From CAYYYG01 sp964476135 (lineage in GTDB: Bacteria > Patescibacteriota > Microgenomatia > UBA1406 > GWC2-37-13), in contig CAYYYG010000003.1 in the NCBI GenBank assembly GCA_964476135.1, positions 1 through 54,465 of the forward strand: DNA of 54,465 bases, given 5' to 3'. The translations under genes and the position numbers were made by a program. The notes under the pieces were generated by a model that had not been told where the DNA came from, did no database searches, and saw only the letters and a program-made list of their open reading frames with translations. Positions 33,648 through 41,780 of this stretch are shown piece after piece (position 1 is the first letter of the stretch; the number at the start of each line of letters is the position of its first letter).

Positions 33648-34775
33648 TTAAGAAAAATATATCGTACGGTACACCTGTTCAAGCTTATCGTGAAATTCAA
33701 CCAAAGAAAAATTATTTTTTACTAGAAAATCTGCAAAAGCAATCGTCGCACCCATATTAGTATCTATAAGTTCGCTAATATCCCTCTCTTCTCCTTCGGA
33801 TATCGATCTTGTCTTGCGGTGAAGCAGCCGATGATAGCGAATTTTTTTGTCAGTGTGCAGTGCTAATATATATATATTTACATCTGAAAAAGTCTTTTTT
33901 AGATGTGTGTATTCTTCCCAAGAACGCATACTTTCGACAATTACAATATTATTGCTCTCAAGTGCATTCGCAATTGCTTTTTCATTCAATATAGCAAGCG
34001 CAGCCTTACCATGTTTTTTACGTATATCCATCCTCGCCTGCTTTTCAAATTCCTCTGAGTAAGTTCGATGTTTTTCGTTTACCAAATCTAGCACGGCTTG
34101 TCCAAAATATATAGACGGTATCTTCTTTTCTTTTAAATAGTTGGCCGCCTCTGTCTTACCGGAACCCGGCAATCCTACAATTGCAATTATTGCTTTATGC
34201 CTTTGATGCCATGCATGGATCTGATTTTTTATTAACTGCTTACCTAAACTTTTAAGTATCTCTTCATTTACTTCGTCTATCGAAGTTGTTGCATCAAGTA
34301 TTGTTAGTTTACCAGCCAGCTGATAATAGTTTATAACCGGATCGGTAAACTTATGAAACACCTCAATGCGTTTTTTTATAGCTTCAATCGTATCATCGTT
34401 TCTACCCGTATGATTACGGTAAGCTAAGCGCCACAAGGCATCCTTATCAGGAGTTTCGAGATAAAATACTTTATCTACGTTATTACTAAATTTTTCCGCT
34501 TGATGAACCGTTCTTGGAAAGCCGTCCAATATATATCCACGTTGATACTCAGACCTGGATAAGTATTCATTAACAATTTCTATCGTTTTACTATCCGGAA
34601 TGAGCAACCCGGAATGCATAACATGTTTTACATAGTGCCCCAGGTGTGTTTTTTCTTTTGCTATTTCTCGGAAGATATGGCCTGTAGATAAATAAGGAAT
34701 TTTAAGCTGATGCGACAGTAAATTTCCTTGTGTTGATTTACCTGCTCCTGGGATACCGATTAATACAATCTTCAT
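33648..34775 (-). CDS. adk: Adenylate kinase fused to a second P-loop kinase-like domain
   Basis: 375 residues, about twice the normal size. Residues 1-~190 are adenylate kinase: GIPGAGKSTQG, STGHIFR, GYILDGFPRTVHQAE and a short LID (no zinc). After RHKAI (~200) a second P-loop domain follows: GLPGSGKTEAANYLKEKKIP, SMRSWEEY, LALHTDKKIRYHRLLHRK and the ending IAFADFLVKNNFSLVEF, which resembles the archaeal-type nucleotide kinase family UPF0200/dephospho-CoA-kinase-like. The two halves may phosphorylate different nucleotides. No frameshift or stop separates them, and rpmG and map flank the gene normally. Confidence 0.9.
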   Translation of the reverse strand: MKIVLIGIPGAGKSTQGNLLSHQLKIPYLSTGHIFREIAKEKTHLGHYVKHVMHSGLLIPDSKTIEIVNEYLSRSEYQRGYILDGFPRTVHQAEKFSNNVDKVFYLETPDKDALWRLAYRNHTGRNDDTIEAIKKRIEVFHKFTDPVINYYQLAGKLTILDATTSIDEVNEEILKSLGKQLIKNQIHAWHQRHKAIIAIVGLPGSGKTEAANYLKEKKIPSIYFGQAVLDLVNEKHRTYSEEFEKQARMDIRKKHGKAALAILNEKAIANALESNNIVIVESMRSWEEYTHLKKTFSDVNIYILALHTDKKIRYHRLLHRKTRSISEGEERDISELIDTNMGATIAFADFLVKNNFSLVEFHDKLEQVYRTIYFS

Positions 34776-34796
34776 TTTGTTTTATATTGTTTCCAA

Positions 34797-34970
34797 TTAT
34801 CCGAGTTTTTTCTTTTCGCTATGCTCGGTCCTTTTTTTACATCTCCGACAATACTTCATCAGCTTGAGAGCGTTTGTTGTATTGAGTTTATTTCTTTCTG
34901 TAACATAGTTCTGGCTCTTACATACACCACAAACCAAGCCAGCAAGAACACGATTGCCTTTTTTTGCCAT
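34797..34970 (-). CDS. rpmG: Ribosomal protein bL33
   Basis: 57 residues starting MAKKGNRVLAGLVCGVCKSQ and containing CGVC and CRRC, the zinc-binding pattern of bL33, plus YVTERNKLNTTNALKLMKYC. A large-subunit protein. In most bacteria rpmG is near secE/nusG or rpmB; here it lies between secY and adk in the spc operon. Too short for many gene finders. Confidence 0.92.
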   Translation of the reverse strand: MAKKGNRVLAGLVCGVCKSQNYVTERNKLNTTNALKLMKYCRRCKKRTEHSEKKKLG

Positions 34971-34992
34971 AGTATTTAATCAACTAAATAAT

Positions 34993-36279
34993 TTATCTGG
35001 TAAACTTATCATAACTCTTCATAACAAGTTGCGCCTCTACCATCTTAAAAGTTTCTAGCACAACTGAAACAACTATCAAGATACCGGTGCCTCCGATCAC
35101 TAAACCAGTAACTCCTGTTAACTTCGATATTATAGCAGGAAGTATGGCGATAATTCCCAAAAATAGAGCGCCTACGGTTGTTATTCTGTATAGAATTTTT
35201 TCAAGATACTGTTTAGTTGCTGTACCGGGACGAATTCCGGGGATAAAACCGCCTTGCTTTTGAATTTCTTCGGAAATTTTTTGTGGATTGAAAACGATGA
35301 TCGTGTAGAAAAATGTAAACGCAATAACCAAAACAAAGTAGAAAAAATTATAAAAGAATCCATTGGGATCAAATGTAGTTGCGAGAAATTTAGCGACTGC
35401 CGAGAGTGTTTTATTATCAGAAAATTGAAGAAAATTACCTATTAATTGAGGGAATAACACAAAAGAAACAGCGAAAATAATTGGGATAACTCCGGCTTGA
35501 TTCAATTTAAGTGGCAAAAAATTAGAAGCCGCCTGATACATACGATTACCTTTAATCCTTTTTGCATAATATACTGGAATTCTTCTCACGGCTTGACTTA
35601 TAAATACAACTGCAGCTATCACCCCCACGGACACAACTATAAATATAATTACGTTAATGATGAGCTCCTGATTTACAACAGATAACGTTCTACCAATAAG
35701 CACCGGCAATCTTCCAACTATACCTGCAAATATAAGAAGTGATATCCCATTACCCAAACCCATCTCCGATATAAGCTCACCAAACCAAATAAGAATGAAT
35801 GTGCCTGCAACTAAAGTAAATATGAATGAAAAAAATTGAATTATAGTAAGACTTCCGATAACATTCTGATTTTTAAGAAGAACATATATGCCGACTGCCT
35901 GAACAACCGTTAATGGAACTGTAAGAATCCTAGTATACTGATTAATCTTGAATCTGCCGTAATCACCTTCCTTGGCGAGTCGCTCCAACTGCGGAAAAAT
36001 AGATGTCCCGAGCTGTATTACTATAGAAGCATTGATGTAAGGATTTAGCCCTAAAGCCATTACTGAAAAATTGACAAGAGTACCACCTGAAAAAATATCT
36101 AGTAAAGATAAAAACTGACTCTGAGCAAAAAGCTCACGTAGCTTAAGAAGATCTATAGCGGGAACAGGAATAAATGCAAACAGCCTGAAAGCAAAAAAAA
36201 TAAATAAGGTAAAAATAGTCTTTCTTTTTAGCTCACGATCCCGAAAGAGGAGATTCAGTTTACCAAAAATTTCTTTCAT
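34993..36279 (-). CDS. secY: Preprotein translocase subunit SecY
   Basis: 428 residues with about ten membrane helices. FIPVPAIDL, NPYINASIVIQLG and QLERLAKEGDYGRFKINQYTR are conserved SecY segments, as is GGFIPGIRPG. It forms the protein-conducting channel with SecE. It overlaps the end of rplO by 4 bp, so the genes are coupled. Confidence 0.96.
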   Translation of the reverse strand: MKEIFGKLNLLFRDRELKRKTIFTLFIFFAFRLFAFIPVPAIDLLKLRELFAQSQFLSLLDIFSGGTLVNFSVMALGLNPYINASIVIQLGTSIFPQLERLAKEGDYGRFKINQYTRILTVPLTVVQAVGIYVLLKNQNVIGSLTIIQFFSFIFTLVAGTFILIWFGELISEMGLGNGISLLIFAGIVGRLPVLIGRTLSVVNQELIINVIIFIVVSVGVIAAVVFISQAVRRIPVYYAKRIKGNRMYQAASNFLPLKLNQAGVIPIIFAVSFVLFPQLIGNFLQFSDNKTLSAVAKFLATTFDPNGFFYNFFYFVLVIAFTFFYTIIVFNPQKISEEIQKQGGFIPGIRPGTATKQYLEKILYRITTVGALFLGIIAILPAIISKLTGVTGLVIGGTGILIVVSVVLETFKMVEAQLVMKSYDKFTR

Positions 36280-36716
36280 ATAGCCCGGACTTCCCCGCCG
36301 GCAGCCTCTATCGCTTGTCGAACCGATTTCGAAACTGGTAACGACACAATCAGTTTCTTTTTAACCTCACCTTTTCCGACGATTTTCACTCTGGTAACTT
36401 TATCATCGACTATACCTTTCGAGACTAATACATCCATGTTAACATCGTCCGTGTCGATTTTGTTTAACACATCAATATTTAATGCGAAATTTCTCTCTTT
36501 GATTGCATTATTTCTATTTTTTCCTCTCAAAAGGGGAAATCTCTTTACCATTCTACCCTGTCCACCTTCAAATGCCAAAGGAATTGATTCTCTTGCTGCC
36601 TGATGTCGGGTTGTCCCTCTGCCTGATTTTGCACCAGAACCAGAACCCACTCCTCTTCCCAGTCTTTTTTTTCTACGGTAAACTAATTTTGGTAAATTTG
36701 AAAGTATTTTATTCAT
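36276..36716 (-). CDS. rplO: Ribosomal protein uL15
   Basis: 146 residues, with the Gly/Arg-rich N-terminus (RRKKRLGRGVGSGSGAKSGRGTTRH), GGQGRMVKRFPLLRG and the C-terminal IEAAGGEV typical of uL15. It starts 1 nt after rpsE, which leaves no room for rpmD (uL30), normally in this place. Confidence 0.97.
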   Translation of the reverse strand: MNKILSNLPKLVYRRKKRLGRGVGSGSGAKSGRGTTRHQAARESIPLAFEGGQGRMVKRFPLLRGKNRNNAIKERNFALNIDVLNKIDTDDVNMDVLVSKGIVDDKVTRVKIVGKGEVKKKLIVSLPVSKSVRQAIEAAGGEVRAI

Positions 36717-36717
36717 A

Positions 36718-37182
36718 TTAATTTCTTTTTTTCAAACGCTTAAGAGCTTCCATAACCGCATAAGTGTTAACGATCTGATTTCTTGTTCCTATAATTTTAC
36801 CTGAAGCGTTCTGTATTCCTGCTAAATTCAATAGTGTCCGGACGACGCTTCCGACTTTGAGCCCTGTACCTTCAGGCGCTGGTTTGAGCAGCAATCTGGC
36901 CGATTTATACTTAAGCTCTATCTGATGTGGCAAGGTCGTTTTATAGACCGGAACCTCCAACATATGCTTCTTAGCCTTTGTGATTGCCTTCTGTATGGCT
37001 GGAGGCACTTCCAAGCCTCTTCCAATTCCAATTCCTATCTTACCTTTTTTATCACCCACAACAACCAGTGCGGAAAAAGTAACATAATTACCGCCGGAAG
37101 TTTTCTTAGAAACTCTCCTAATTAATAGGACTTTTTCGTCAAATTTTTTTTCTTCTCTTCTTTCATCTCTATGATCACGCAT
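36718..37182 (-). CDS. rpsE: Ribosomal protein uS5
   Basis: 154 residues. LIRRVSKKTSGGNYVTFSALVVVGDKKGKIGIGIGRGLEV and APEGTGLKVGSVVRTLLNLAGIQNASGKIIG are the two uS5 domains. It sits near the mRNA entry site and affects accuracy. Normal place after rplR. Confidence 0.97.
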   Translation of the reverse strand: MRDHRDERREEKKFDEKVLLIRRVSKKTSGGNYVTFSALVVVGDKKGKIGIGIGRGLEVPPAIQKAITKAKKHMLEVPVYKTTLPHQIELKYKSARLLLKPAPEGTGLKVGSVVRTLLNLAGIQNASGKIIGTRNQIVNTYAVMEALKRLKKRN

Positions 37183-37202
37183 AATTATCCCTAAATGATA
37201 AA

Positions 37203-37556
37203 TTAAATCTTAAGACCAACTTCTCTTAACCCTTCAGCGAGTAATTTGACTCTGCCTTTGTATGCAAATTTTGATCGATCAAACACTCCTGCGGTAATCT
37301 TTTTTTCAATCAATGCCTTACCGATCATGCGACCAACTTCCTTTGCTTGTTCAGACTTTGAAATCTTATCTTTTGATTTCGCTAATTTAGCGCTGGTTGC
37401 TGCTGCTAAGGTGGTCCGTGAAATATCGTCTATAGCCTGCGCATAAATATATTGATTCGATCTGTGGATAGCTATCCTCGGGCGTTCTCCACTTCCCGAT
37501 ATTTCAGCTCTCACTCTTCTTTTTCTTCTAAGCGCTTTGTCTTTTGTGATAATCAT
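37203..37556 (-). CDS. rplR: Ribosomal protein uL18
   Basis: 117 residues. RRKRRVRAEISGSGERPRIAIHRSNQYIYAQAIDD and the ending FDRSKFAYKGRVKLLAEGLREVGL identify uL18, which binds 5S rRNA. Normal place between rplF and rpsE. Confidence 0.97.
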   Translation of the reverse strand: MIITKDKALRRKRRVRAEISGSGERPRIAIHRSNQYIYAQAIDDISRTTLAAATSAKLAKSKDKISKSEQAKEVGRMIGKALIEKKITAGVFDRSKFAYKGRVKLLAEGLREVGLKI

Positions 37557-37562
37557 GTTAAA

Positions 37563-38111
37563 TTATGCCGCAGCTTTTTGAGCCTTCTTACCCGGCTTCA
37601 ACTTAATAACTTCACCTTCATATCTTATACCTTTGCCTTTATATGCATCGGGTTTTTTAAGTATTTTTATCTGATATGCAACCTGGCCTACCAATTGCTT
37701 GTCAACGCCAGAAACTACAATTTTATTATTTCCTTCAACCTGAAATGTGACGCCTTCTACCTTCTTATAAACAACCAGATGAGAAAATCCGATTTTAAGA
37801 TTCAAATCACTTCCCTGTAACTTTGCTGTGTAGCCTGTTCCAACTATCTCCAATCTCTTTGACCAGGGAGTTTCTACTCCAGTTACTCCATTAGCAATAA
37901 TCGACCTCATCAGTCCGTGCTTCGCTTTTGTAACCTTACTCTCATCTAGTCTTTTTAGCACAAGAGTATCTCCTGTTTTTTCGGCTTTTATCTCAGAGGG
38001 CAAGACAACCTGCATATGACCTTTCGATCCTTTGATCTTTACAATCTGATCTTCCAGGGTTAACTGCACTCCTGCTGACAATGTTACCGGTTTTTGACCA
38101 ATTTTTGACAT
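37563..38111 (-). CDS. rplF: Ribosomal protein uL6
   Basis: 182 residues. MSKIGQKPVTLSAGVQL start, and the C-terminal KKPDAYKGKGIRYEGEVIKLKPGKKAQK, as usual for uL6. The ATG at 38111 is chosen over 38144, which overlaps rpsH and precedes the family start. It lies 1 nt after the rpsH stop. Confidence 0.96.
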   Translation of the reverse strand: MSKIGQKPVTLSAGVQLTLEDQIVKIKGSKGHMQVVLPSEIKAEKTGDTLVLKRLDESKVTKAKHGLMRSIIANGVTGVETPWSKRLEIVGTGYTAKLQGSDLNLKIGFSHLVVYKKVEGVTFQVEGNNKIVVSGVDKQLVGQVAYQIKILKKPDAYKGKGIRYEGEVIKLKPGKKAQKAAA

Positions 38112-38112
38112 C

Positions 38113-38499
38113 TTACCAAATTTCAAATAATAACTCGCCACCAATTTTTTTCTTGAATGCTTCTTTATTAGTCAATATTCCTTCGGGAGTAGAAATAAGT
38201 GCATACCCTAGTCCGCCGATAACCGGCTTAAGATTCTTAGCTCGGGTATACCATCTTCTGCCCGGTCTGCTTGCGATTTTTACTCCTGTGACGGCCGGAT
38301 TACCCGCATCGTAGGTCAAGGTTATGTTCATTGTTTTCACAACTTCCCCCTCAACTTCATATTGCTTCACATATCCAAGACTCATTAATTTCTTTATAAC
38401 AGCTTCTCGAAAATTCGAATGAGGCGACTCGACTATTTCTCTTTTTGCTGAATAGCCGTTTTTTATTCGAATTATAAGATCTATTATTGGGTCTGTCAT
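38113..38499 (-). CDS. rpsH: Ribosomal protein uS8
   Basis: 128 residues. DPIIDLIIRIKNGY start, and the C-terminal region GLGYALISTPEGILTNKEAFKKKIGGELLFEIW. It binds 16S rRNA and in E. coli represses the spc operon. Here its upstream neighbour is rpsS instead of rpsN. Confidence 0.97.
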   Translation of the reverse strand: MTDPIIDLIIRIKNGYSAKREIVESPHSNFREAVIKKLMSLGYVKQYEVEGEVVKTMNITLTYDAGNPAVTGVKIASRPGRRWYTRAKNLKPVIGGLGYALISTPEGILTNKEAFKKKIGGELLFEIW

Positions 38500-38513
38500 A
38501 TATTAGTTAATTA

Positions 38514-38798
38514 TTATGTTTTATCTGCTGTTCTCTTTGTAACTTTACCATGACCTCTGAATGTACGCGTCGGTGAAAACTCTCCTAATCTGTGACCAAT
38601 CATCGATTCAGAGACGTAAACTTCAATAAATTTTCTCCCATTATGGACACCGAAAGTATGCCCGACAAACTCTGGAGGAATTTGACAGCTGCGTGCCCAA
38701 GTATTTATGACAACTTTCTGTCCAGCTTTTTTTTGCTTTACTACTTTTCCAAGCAATCTTTCATCTATGAACGGTCCTTTTTTTAGTGATCTACTCAT
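38514..38798 (-). CDS. rpsS: Ribosomal protein uS19, relocated within the operon
   Basis: 94 residues. MSRSLKKGPFIDERLLGKV, TWARSCQIPPEFVGHTFGVHNG, VSESMIGHRLGEFSPTRTFRGH are unmistakable uS19. In nearly all bacteria rpsS lies between rplB and rplV; here those two are adjacent and rpsS lies between rpsN and rpsH. Its upstream gap (39 nt) is unusually wide for this operon and contains a TATAAT. Confidence 0.96.
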   Translation of the reverse strand: MSRSLKKGPFIDERLLGKVVKQKKAGQKVVINTWARSCQIPPEFVGHTFGVHNGRKFIEVYVSESMIGHRLGEFSPTRTFRGHGKVTKRTADKT

Positions 38799-38828
38799 AT
38801 ATATATAAATTTATCCATTAAAAGAACA

Positions 38829-38834
38829 TATTAT
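38829..38834 (-). promoter_or_regulatory. Possible internal -10 upstream of rpsS
   Basis: TATAAT on the minus strand just after the rpsN stop, with GTGAAA (weak -35, 4 of 6 matches) 17 nt upstream of it. The leader to the rpsS ATG would be about 25 nt. Tentative. Confidence 0.35.
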
Positions 38835-38837
38835 AAC

Positions 38838-39023
38838 TTACCAGGAAACTTTTTTCACTCCCGGAATTTCTCCATCTAGAGCTTTCTTTCTAAAACAAAT
38901 ACGACATAAACCAAATCTTCGCATGTAACTTCTTGCTCTTCCGCAAAGCGGACAGCGATTCCTGTTTCTTGTTGAAAACTTCTGCTTTTTTAGAAATTTT
39001 ACTTCATCGGATAATTTTGCCAT
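38838..39023 (-). CDS. rpsN: Ribosomal protein uS14, zinc-binding type
   Basis: 61 residues. RNRCPLCGRARSYMRRFGLCRICFRKKALDGEIPGVKKVSW contains CPLC and CRIC, the zinc form of uS14. Placed after rplE as usual. Confidence 0.96.
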   Translation of the reverse strand: MAKLSDEVKFLKKQKFSTRNRNRCPLCGRARSYMRRFGLCRICFRKKALDGEIPGVKKVSW

Positions 39024-39032
39024 ATTTCTAGA

Positions 39033-39572
39033 TTAATTTGTCTTAAATGGTATGCCTACAACTTCATATAATTTCTGACCCACTTTCGGATTCATAGCCG
39101 TCGATACGATAGTTACCTGCAAACCTCTTACTTTATCTATAGAATCAAACTCTATTTCCGGGAATAATGTCTGCTCAGCAAATCCCAGATTCAGATTGCC
39201 ATGTTGATCGATCGCTGTTTTCGAAATTCCTCTAAAATCTCGAATACGGGGTATAACCACTTTTACCAATTTTTCCAGGAATGCGTACATTTTCTTTCCT
39301 CTAAGAGTCACCTTCACTCCCAATGGCATACCTTTTCTTACCTTAAATGCCGATATTGATACACGGGCTTTGGTAACGACTGGCTTCTGGCCGGTAATAA
39401 CCGTTAATTGTTCTACGATTTTTTCTATCACTCCCTTGCTTACAACTGCCTCACCCGCACCAACGTTGACAACCACCTTTATAACTCGTGGTGCAGCCAT
39501 TGGATTTGTTATTTTAAGATCTTCCATGATCTTTTTTTTCATCTCCGTATTGAATTGTTCCTGGAATGACAT
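39033..39572 (-). CDS. rplE: Ribosomal protein uL5
   Basis: 179 residues, the normal size when started at the ATG at 39572 (MSFQEQFN). MAAPRVIKVVVNVGAGEA, TGQKPVVTKARVSISAFKVRKGMPLGVKVTLRG and DFRGISKTAIDQHGNLNLGFAEQ are typical. It binds 5S rRNA. The in-frame start at 39611 overlaps rplX and is not favoured. Confidence 0.96.
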   Translation of the reverse strand: MSFQEQFNTEMKKKIMEDLKITNPMAAPRVIKVVVNVGAGEAVVSKGVIEKIVEQLTVITGQKPVVTKARVSISAFKVRKGMPLGVKVTLRGKKMYAFLEKLVKVVIPRIRDFRGISKTAIDQHGNLNLGFAEQTLFPEIEFDSIDKVRGLQVTIVSTAMNPKVGQKLYEVVGIPFKTN

Positions 39573-39583
39573 ATTGATTGTTC

Positions 39584-39889
39584 TTAAATAATACTCTTGC
39601 ACTTTTTGCAAATTCTATTTTTTTTACCCTTTTTCACTTCATATCCAACTCTTGCGACTTTACCACATTTCGGACAAATAAGAGATAATTTAGCAACATC
39701 GATTGGCCTGGGAACATCTACTATACCTCCCTGTGGCATTTGCTCACTTTTTTTAACATGCTTCTTAAACTTATTTATTTCCGGAATGATAACTTTATTT
39801 GTCTTATCATACACGCGCTCAATTACACCTTCACGGCCACTATCACGACCGGCAAGAATTTTAACTTTATCACCTTTTTTAAGTTTCAT
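39584..39889 (-). CDS. rplX: Ribosomal protein uL24 with zinc-ribbon tail
   Basis: 101 residues. KLKKGDKVKILAGRDSGREGVIERV is the KOW domain; the C-terminus has CPKCGKVARVGYEVKKGKKNRICKKCKS, two CxxC pairs that probably bind zinc. This form is found in many bacteria. Standard position after rplN. Confidence 0.96.
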   Translation of the reverse strand: MKLKKGDKVKILAGRDSGREGVIERVYDKTNKVIIPEINKFKKHVKKSEQMPQGGIVDVPRPIDVAKLSLICPKCGKVARVGYEVKKGKKNRICKKCKSII

Positions 39890-39900
39890 ATAATTTGAGA

Positions 39901-40275
39901 TTAATAAATCTCCGGCGCCAAACTGGCAATTTTATTAAATCCATTATCTTTTACTTCCTTTGCGATCGGACCAAAAATACGGCTGCCTTTTGGATCCTTA
40001 ACGTCTTTGCCTTGTAAAATTGCTATTGCATTGTCATCAAATCTGATATAACTACCATCCGATCGTCGAAATTCTTTTCTTGTTCTGACGATCACTCCAT
40101 AAACAACTTCTCCTTTTTTTACCTGTCCAAAAGGTAAAGCTTCTTTGACCACAGCTGTTATAACATCTCCAATTTTTGCTATTTTCATCCGACCTCTTTT
40201 TGGCACACCGATCATCTGAGCTTTTTTAGCCCCTGTATTGTCGGCTACATTCATCATTGTTCTTAATTGCAACAT
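39901..40275 (-). CDS. rplN: Ribosomal protein uL14
   Basis: 124 residues. LRTMMNVADNTGAKKAQMIGV, GDVITAVVKEALP, VRTRKEFRRSDGSYIRFDDNA and RIFGPIAKEVKD are the standard uL14 stretches. Located at the subunit interface. It starts 2 nt after rpsQ. Confidence 0.97.
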   Translation of the reverse strand: MLQLRTMMNVADNTGAKKAQMIGVPKRGRMKIAKIGDVITAVVKEALPFGQVKKGEVVYGVIVRTRKEFRRSDGSYIRFDDNAIAILQGKDVKDPKGSRIFGPIAKEVKDNGFNKIASLAPEIY

Positions 40276-40277
40276 AC

Positions 40278-40505
40278 TTAGGATTCAACAACTATAAACT
40301 TTTTATCTTTAGAAATCGGCCTTGTTTCTCTTATCGTGACAACATCTCCTTCATTGGGCTTTTTACCTTCATAATGAGCTTTTAGTTTTTTTGATCTGAT
40401 GATTACTTTATGGTATACGGCATGACGAAATTTTCTCTCAATTTTTACAACTACTGTTTTCTCCATTTTATTTGAAACTACTGTTCCTGTTAAAGTTTTC
40501 GACAT
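40278..40505 (-). CDS. rpsQ: Ribosomal protein uS17
   Basis: 75 residues. LTGTVVSNKMEKTVVVKIERK and NEGDVVTIRETRPISKDKKFIVVE mark the OB fold of uS17, a primary 16S rRNA binder. Normal place between rpmC and rplN. Confidence 0.97.
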   Translation of the reverse strand: MSKTLTGTVVSNKMEKTVVVKIERKFRHAVYHKVIIRSKKLKAHYEGKKPNEGDVVTIRETRPISKDKKFIVVES

Positions 40506-40518
40506 ATTTTATATTAAT

Positions 40519-40725
40519 TTACGACTTTGATTCTTCTGTCTTTTTATTTATAAGCGTTAATGCGATGGCTAGCTGCTTTCTTTTTTTTGAAATGATATTC
40601 GTATCCTTGACATTACTGCTTTTTCTCTCTAATCTCGCAATGGCAATAGACTCTCTAAGAGACTTTATCTCATTCAATAACTCTGACTTTGATTTTTTAT
40701 TTAATTCGCCGACTATTTTTCTCAT
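40519..40725 (-). CDS. rpmC: Ribosomal protein uL29
   Basis: 68 residues, two helices: ELNKKSKSELLNEIKSLRESI and the AIALTLINKK end. It lies near the tunnel exit. It overlaps rplP by 4 bp (ATGA). Sequence is divergent but position and size are right. Confidence 0.92.
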   Translation of the reverse strand: MRKIVGELNKKSKSELLNEIKSLRESIAIARLERKSSNVKDTNIISKKRKQLAIALTLINKKTEESKS

Positions 40726-41132
40726 ATTTCTTTATTTACAAACTGGGTCGTTACCGATAATTTTGCCGCAACATCGCGAAAAACTTTTCTTGCCTCTGTT
40801 TCCGGCACGCCCTCAAGTTCAAACAAAATTCTTCCTGGCACAACAGAAGCTACAAAGTGAGAAACGTCTCCTTTACCGGCACCCATGGTAACTTCCGGCG
40901 GTTTCTTAGTAAAAGGCTTATCAGGAAATATTCTTATCCAGAATTTTCCGTTTTTTCTGGTTGCTCGTGCCAATATGACACGGACCGCCTCTATTTCCCG
41001 GTCCTTTATCCAGCCTTTTTCAAGAGACATGATTCCATAGGAACCATAAGACAACTCAGCGCCTTTTACAGCTATTCTTCTCCAAATACCTCTAAACTGT
41101 TTTCTATATTTTTGTCTTTTTGGTGCCAACAT
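40722..41132 (-). CDS. rplP: Ribosomal protein uL16
   Basis: 136 residues. LAPKRQKYRKQFRG, YGSYGIMSLEKGWI, IEAVRVILARATRKNGKFWIRIFPDKPFTKKP and MGAGKGDVSHFVASVVPGRILFELEGV are the conserved uL16 segments. Normal position after rpsC. Confidence 0.97.
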   Translation of the reverse strand: MLAPKRQKYRKQFRGIWRRIAVKGAELSYGSYGIMSLEKGWIKDREIEAVRVILARATRKNGKFWIRIFPDKPFTKKPPEVTMGAGKGDVSHFVASVVPGRILFELEGVPETEARKVFRDVAAKLSVTTQFVNKEI

Positions 41133-41138
41133 AATATT

Positions 41139-41777
41139 TTATCTACAAATCCATATCTTAATTCCTACATATCCTGATCTTGTAAGAGCAGGGTGAATCG
41201 CGTAATTCACATCTTCTCTGATCGTCGACGTCGGAATCGTACCTTCAAAAAACTTTTCTCTTCTTGATATTTCAGCTCCACCGATACGTCCACCTAGCTG
41301 TATTTTAATACCTTTAGCTCCAGCTTCCATAACGCGACTCATTGCGTTATGCACAACCGAACGGTGTGGAAATCCCCTCACCAATTTATCTGAAATAAGC
41401 TGTGCAACATAATATGCGCTTAAATACGGTTTTTTAACCGGCTCTATCTTAAGGTCGACCTTTATTTCTTTTTTCTTCTTATCGGTAGACAAGTTTGAAA
41501 CTATCATACTCTTTACCTCTTCAAGACCCTTACCTCCACGACCAATAATCATACCAGGCTTAACCGAATGAATAATTACTGTAATTTTATTAATAGCTCT
41601 TTCAATCTCTATCTGAGTTACCGATGCAAACGCAAATTTTTTCATCAGTTGCTCTCTTATTTTGATGTCAGATATAAGAGATTTTTTATATAAATTTTTA
41701 CTGGAAAAAAACCAGCGCGACTCCCAGTTATATATAACTCCGATTCTAAGACCTTTTGGATGTACCTTTTGTCCCAT
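41139..41777 (-). CDS. rpsC: Ribosomal protein uS3
   Basis: 212 residues. MGQKVHPKGLRIGV, GMIIGRGGKGLEEVK (KH domain) and GGRIGGAEISRREKFFEGTIPTSTIREDVNYA are standard uS3. Part of the mRNA entry channel. It is 3 nt after rplV. Confidence 0.97.
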   Translation of the reverse strand: MGQKVHPKGLRIGVIYNWESRWFFSSKNLYKKSLISDIKIREQLMKKFAFASVTQIEIERAINKITVIIHSVKPGMIIGRGGKGLEEVKSMIVSNLSTDKKKKEIKVDLKIEPVKKPYLSAYYVAQLISDKLVRGFPHRSVVHNAMSRVMEAGAKGIKIQLGGRIGGAEISRREKFFEGTIPTSTIREDVNYAIHPALTRSGYVGIKIWICR

Positions 41778-41780
41778 ACT

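Noticed and set aside
39584..39889. Zinc ribbon on uL24 as a novelty
   Set aside because: Two CxxC pairs at the uL24 C-terminus occur in many bacteria.
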